Positions 62,172-64,000 of a stretch of 64,000 nucleotides of DNA are shown piece after piece. Every line of letters begins with the position of its first letter. Positions within the stretch are counted from its first letter, which is position 1. Location of the stretch: contig DATJBF010000027.1 of the NCBI GenBank assembly GCA_035515475.1, forward strand, positions 1 to 64,000, in the 5' to 3' direction. Position numbers and translations under genes: made by a program. Origin of the DNA: DATJBF01 sp035515475. GTDB lineage: Bacteria; Verrucomicrobiota; Verrucomicrobiia; Palsa-1439. The notes below the pieces were generated by a model. The model was not told the origin of the DNA. It saw only the letters and a program-made list of their open reading frames with translations, and did no database searches.

Positions 62172-64000
62172 TCAATGAGCGACCACGGGTTGCGGTTTCG
62201 TTGATTCCGTTGGCTTGGTTTGCGGCTCTCCCGTGACGCTCTGGCTGGCGCCGTGGCCATTCCCATTGCCACCTCCATTCTCGTTTCCGTTGCCGTTGGT
62301 CGCGGGCTCCAAGCAGGGGTGATACTCCGGCACCAGCGTTTGGAGGAGCCGTTTGAGATCGACCACGGTGGCCCGATGCAATTCGGTCGACAACTTCTCC
62401 AGAAACGCCTCTACGGTTTCGAGCGAAAGCGGCCGGGAAATGAAGCGCAGGATCTTCGGATGGTTCGTGGCCAGCAGGTTCTCACTCTCGTGGCTCAGTT
62501 CCTCAAACAGCTTCTCGCCCGGCCGCAAGCCGGTGAACTTGATCTCAATGTCCTCACCCGGCTTCAGCCCGGAGAGCTCGATGAGTTGTCGGGCCAGATT
62601 GACGATTCGAATTGGCTTGCCCATGTCCAAGACGAAGATCTCGCCACCCTTGCCTTGCGCGGCACTCTGCAACACCAAGCCGACAGCCTCGGGAATGGTC
62701 ATGAAATAGCGCGTCACCTCAGGGTGCGTCACCGTGACGGGTCCCCCGGCCGCGATCTGCTCCTTGAACGTGGGAATCACGCTGCCCGATGAACCCAACA
62801 CGTTGCCAAACCGCACCGCCATGAACCTGGTGGGGCCGGGTGGTCGACGATGTGACTTCGCGGCGAATTGCACTCCGGTCCCCTCCGGCTGGTCGGAGTC
62901 GATCCCATTGTCGGACTGACTCGCCCACAGAGATTGCACGAAAATTTCCGCCAATCGCTTCGTGGCACCCATGACACTGGTCGGGTTGATCGCCTTGTCG
63001 GTGGAAATGAGCACGAAGTGACTCACGCCGAACTTTAAGGCCAACAGCGCCAACCGCGCCGTACCCAGACTATTGTTCTTGATGGCCTCGCACGGATGAC
63101 TCTCCATGATCGGCACGTGCTTGTGAGCCGCCGCGTGAAAAACGACCTGGGGCCGATGTTCCTTGAAGATCGCCTGCATCCGCGGCCGATCAAGAATGTC
63201 GGCAATCAACGGGACGATCAACTGACCATGCCCCAATCGATTCAATTGCTGCTCGATGGGAAACAGTTGCACTTCGCTGCGCTCCACCAACAGCAGGCTG
63301 CGCGGATTGTAGGTGGCAATCTGTCGGCACAACTCGCTTCCAATACTGCCGCCGGCACCGGTCACCATCACCACCCGGCCCTCCAACACCTTGCGAATGT
63401 TGGCTGTTTCGAGTTGCACGGGCTCGCGCCCCAACAAGTCTTCAATTTCCACCGGCCGGATCTGGCTGACCTTGACGCGCCCCGTGGCCAACTGGTCCAT
63501 CGACGGCACCGTTTCAAATCTGAGGCCGGCTTGCTGCAGGACATTAACGATTTCCCGGACCCGCCGGCCCGGTGCCGACGGGATGGCGATAATCACTTTG
63601 TCGAGTCTCCAGTCCCGCCGATGATCCAAAAGCATCTCGGGCGCGCCCACGACTGGAAGACCATGAAGGCGACGGTTCCACTTGCTCGAGTCGTCATCGA
63701 AAAAGACGATCGGACGGAGGCCCAGCCGGTTCTTCAGGAGAAGCTCACGGGCCAGCGTGGCCCCGGCATCCCCTGCGCCAATAATCCCGATGCGGCTGAC
63801 CCGTACGTCTTGTTGCTCGGCCGTGTTGAGATAAACCTCTCGAAACCTGCGGAAAACCAGACGAATTGCCGCCAACACAAGCAGGGAGACGAGACCATCT
63901 GCCAGTATCACGCTGCGGGGGGGTGCAAATCTTCCGCCCGTCGCAATCCAAGAGGCGGCCGCAAGGAGTGACCCCGTCGCCAAAGCGTAAAACAGTCGCT
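62172..64000 (-). CDS. FlaA1/CapD-type nucleotide-sugar 4,6-dehydratase, partial at right edge (>603 aa)
   Basis: The N-terminal membrane part is cut by the window edge; the frame is open through the last base. Residues (counted from 63983) ~60-170 form a CoA-binding-like Rossmann domain (IGIIGAGDAGATLAREL). The catalytic SDR domain starts at MVTGAGGSIGSELCRQI near 208, with HAAAHKHVPIMESHP and ISTDKAINPTSVMGATKRLAE. The family normally has Tyr/Met-Lys here, and MGATK is seen. It makes a UDP-4-keto-6-deoxy sugar. The C-terminus carries an unusual Asn/Gly-rich tail (NGNGNENGGGNGNGHG). Confidence 0.92.
   Translation of the reverse strand, partial: RLFYALATGSLLAAASWIATGGRFAPPRSVILADGLVSLLVLAAIRLVFRRFREVYLNTAEQQDVRVSRIGIIGAGDAGATLARELLLKNRLGLRPIVFFDDDSSKWNRRLHGLPVVGAPEMLLDHRRDWRLDKVIIAIPSAPGRRVREIVNVLQQAGLRFETVPSMDQLATGRVKVSQIRPVEIEDLLGREPVQLETANIRKVLEGRVVMVTGAGGSIGSELCRQIATYNPRSLLLVERSEVQLFPIEQQLNRLGHGQLIVPLIADILDRPRMQAIFKEHRPQVVFHAAAHKHVPIMESHPCEAIKNNSLGTARLALLALKFGVSHFVLISTDKAINPTSVMGATKRLAEIFVQSLWASQSDNGIDSDQPEGTGVQFAAKSHRRPPGPTRFMAVRFGNVLGSSGSVIPTFKEQIAAGGPVTVTHPEVTRYFMTIPEAVGLVLQSAAQGKGGEIFVLDMGKPIRIVNLARQLIELSGLKPGEDIEIKFTGLRPGEKLFEELSHESENLLATNHPKILRFISRPLSLETVEAFLEKLSTELHRATVVDLKRLLQTLVPEYHPCLEPATNGNGNENGGGNGNGHGASQSVTGEPQTKPTESTKPQPVVAH

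Overview
The window looks like a chromosome segment from a Verrucomicrobiota-type bacterium (GC-rich, Gram-negative). This rests on three things: huge exported proteins built of LamG, Ig-like, PA14 and autotransporter-associated beta-strand repeats; a shared C-terminal module with a D-x-DGDG calcium-type loop that ends in YYRVR or FYRVR; and fusions of TMTC-like membrane enzymes to TPR arrays. No rRNA or complete tRNA gene is present, so the assignment is inference.

Layout. 1-975: a tRNA 3'-end fragment (249-289) and a possible small Cys-rich gene. 976-4854: an exported protein of unknown function and a TMTC-like membrane/TPR protein. 4884-8683 (minus): a three-subunit xanthine-dehydrogenase-type molybdenum hydroxylase. 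8875-14701: a decayed defence/restriction island holding an Mrr-like nuclease, Vsr, a 5'-truncated cytosine methyltransferase, a GHKL ATPase and a large protein with RNAP-alpha-CTD-like and sigma-4-like domains. 14840-15509: a VapBC-type toxin-antitoxin pair. 15807-22747 (minus): a tight operon of acyltransferase-like protein, thiolase-like protein, DUF35 protein, DUF2877, FdrA, DUF1116 and cyclase-family hydrolase. 23640-26878: an amidase and a divergent PreA-like dihydropyrimidine dehydrogenase. 27038-31449: an S1/P1 nuclease, a second TMTC/TPR paralogue and a LuxR-type response regulator preceded by a 22-codon ORF. 31724-33742: an IS1634-like element with a twice-frameshifted transposase. 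33790-64000: an exopolysaccharide/cell-surface region with CDP-sugar synthesis, paired glycosyltransferases and methyltransferases, three giant exported proteins, a sugar-nucleotide epimerase, an outer-membrane beta-barrel, a Wza-type export protein and a FlaA1/CapD-type dehydratase running off the right edge.

How it may work together. The hydroxylase, FdrA/DUF1116/DUF2877, cyclase hydrolase, amidase and PreA look like one catabolic gene set for a nitrogen heterocycle or amide. FdrA, DUF1116 and DUF2877 relatives form the oxamate carbamoyltransferase of E. coli allantoin breakdown. Here the set also carries a DUF35/thiolase-like pair, which points to CoA-linked chemistry, and I see no carbamate kinase. 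The defence island sits between the two same-strand halves of this set. The right half encodes synthesis and export of a decorated surface glycan, together with very large surface proteins.

The two best leads are (a) the FdrA-type operon with a thiolase-like protein that lacks the nucleophilic cysteine, and (b) the GHKL ATPase coupled to an alpha-CTD/sigma-4-like multi-HTH protein. Smaller leads are a C10 tract in a glycosyltransferase gene, a gap-free three-hairpin cloverleaf repeat, and a palindromic repeat that appears to have been inserted in frame into the DUF2877 gene.
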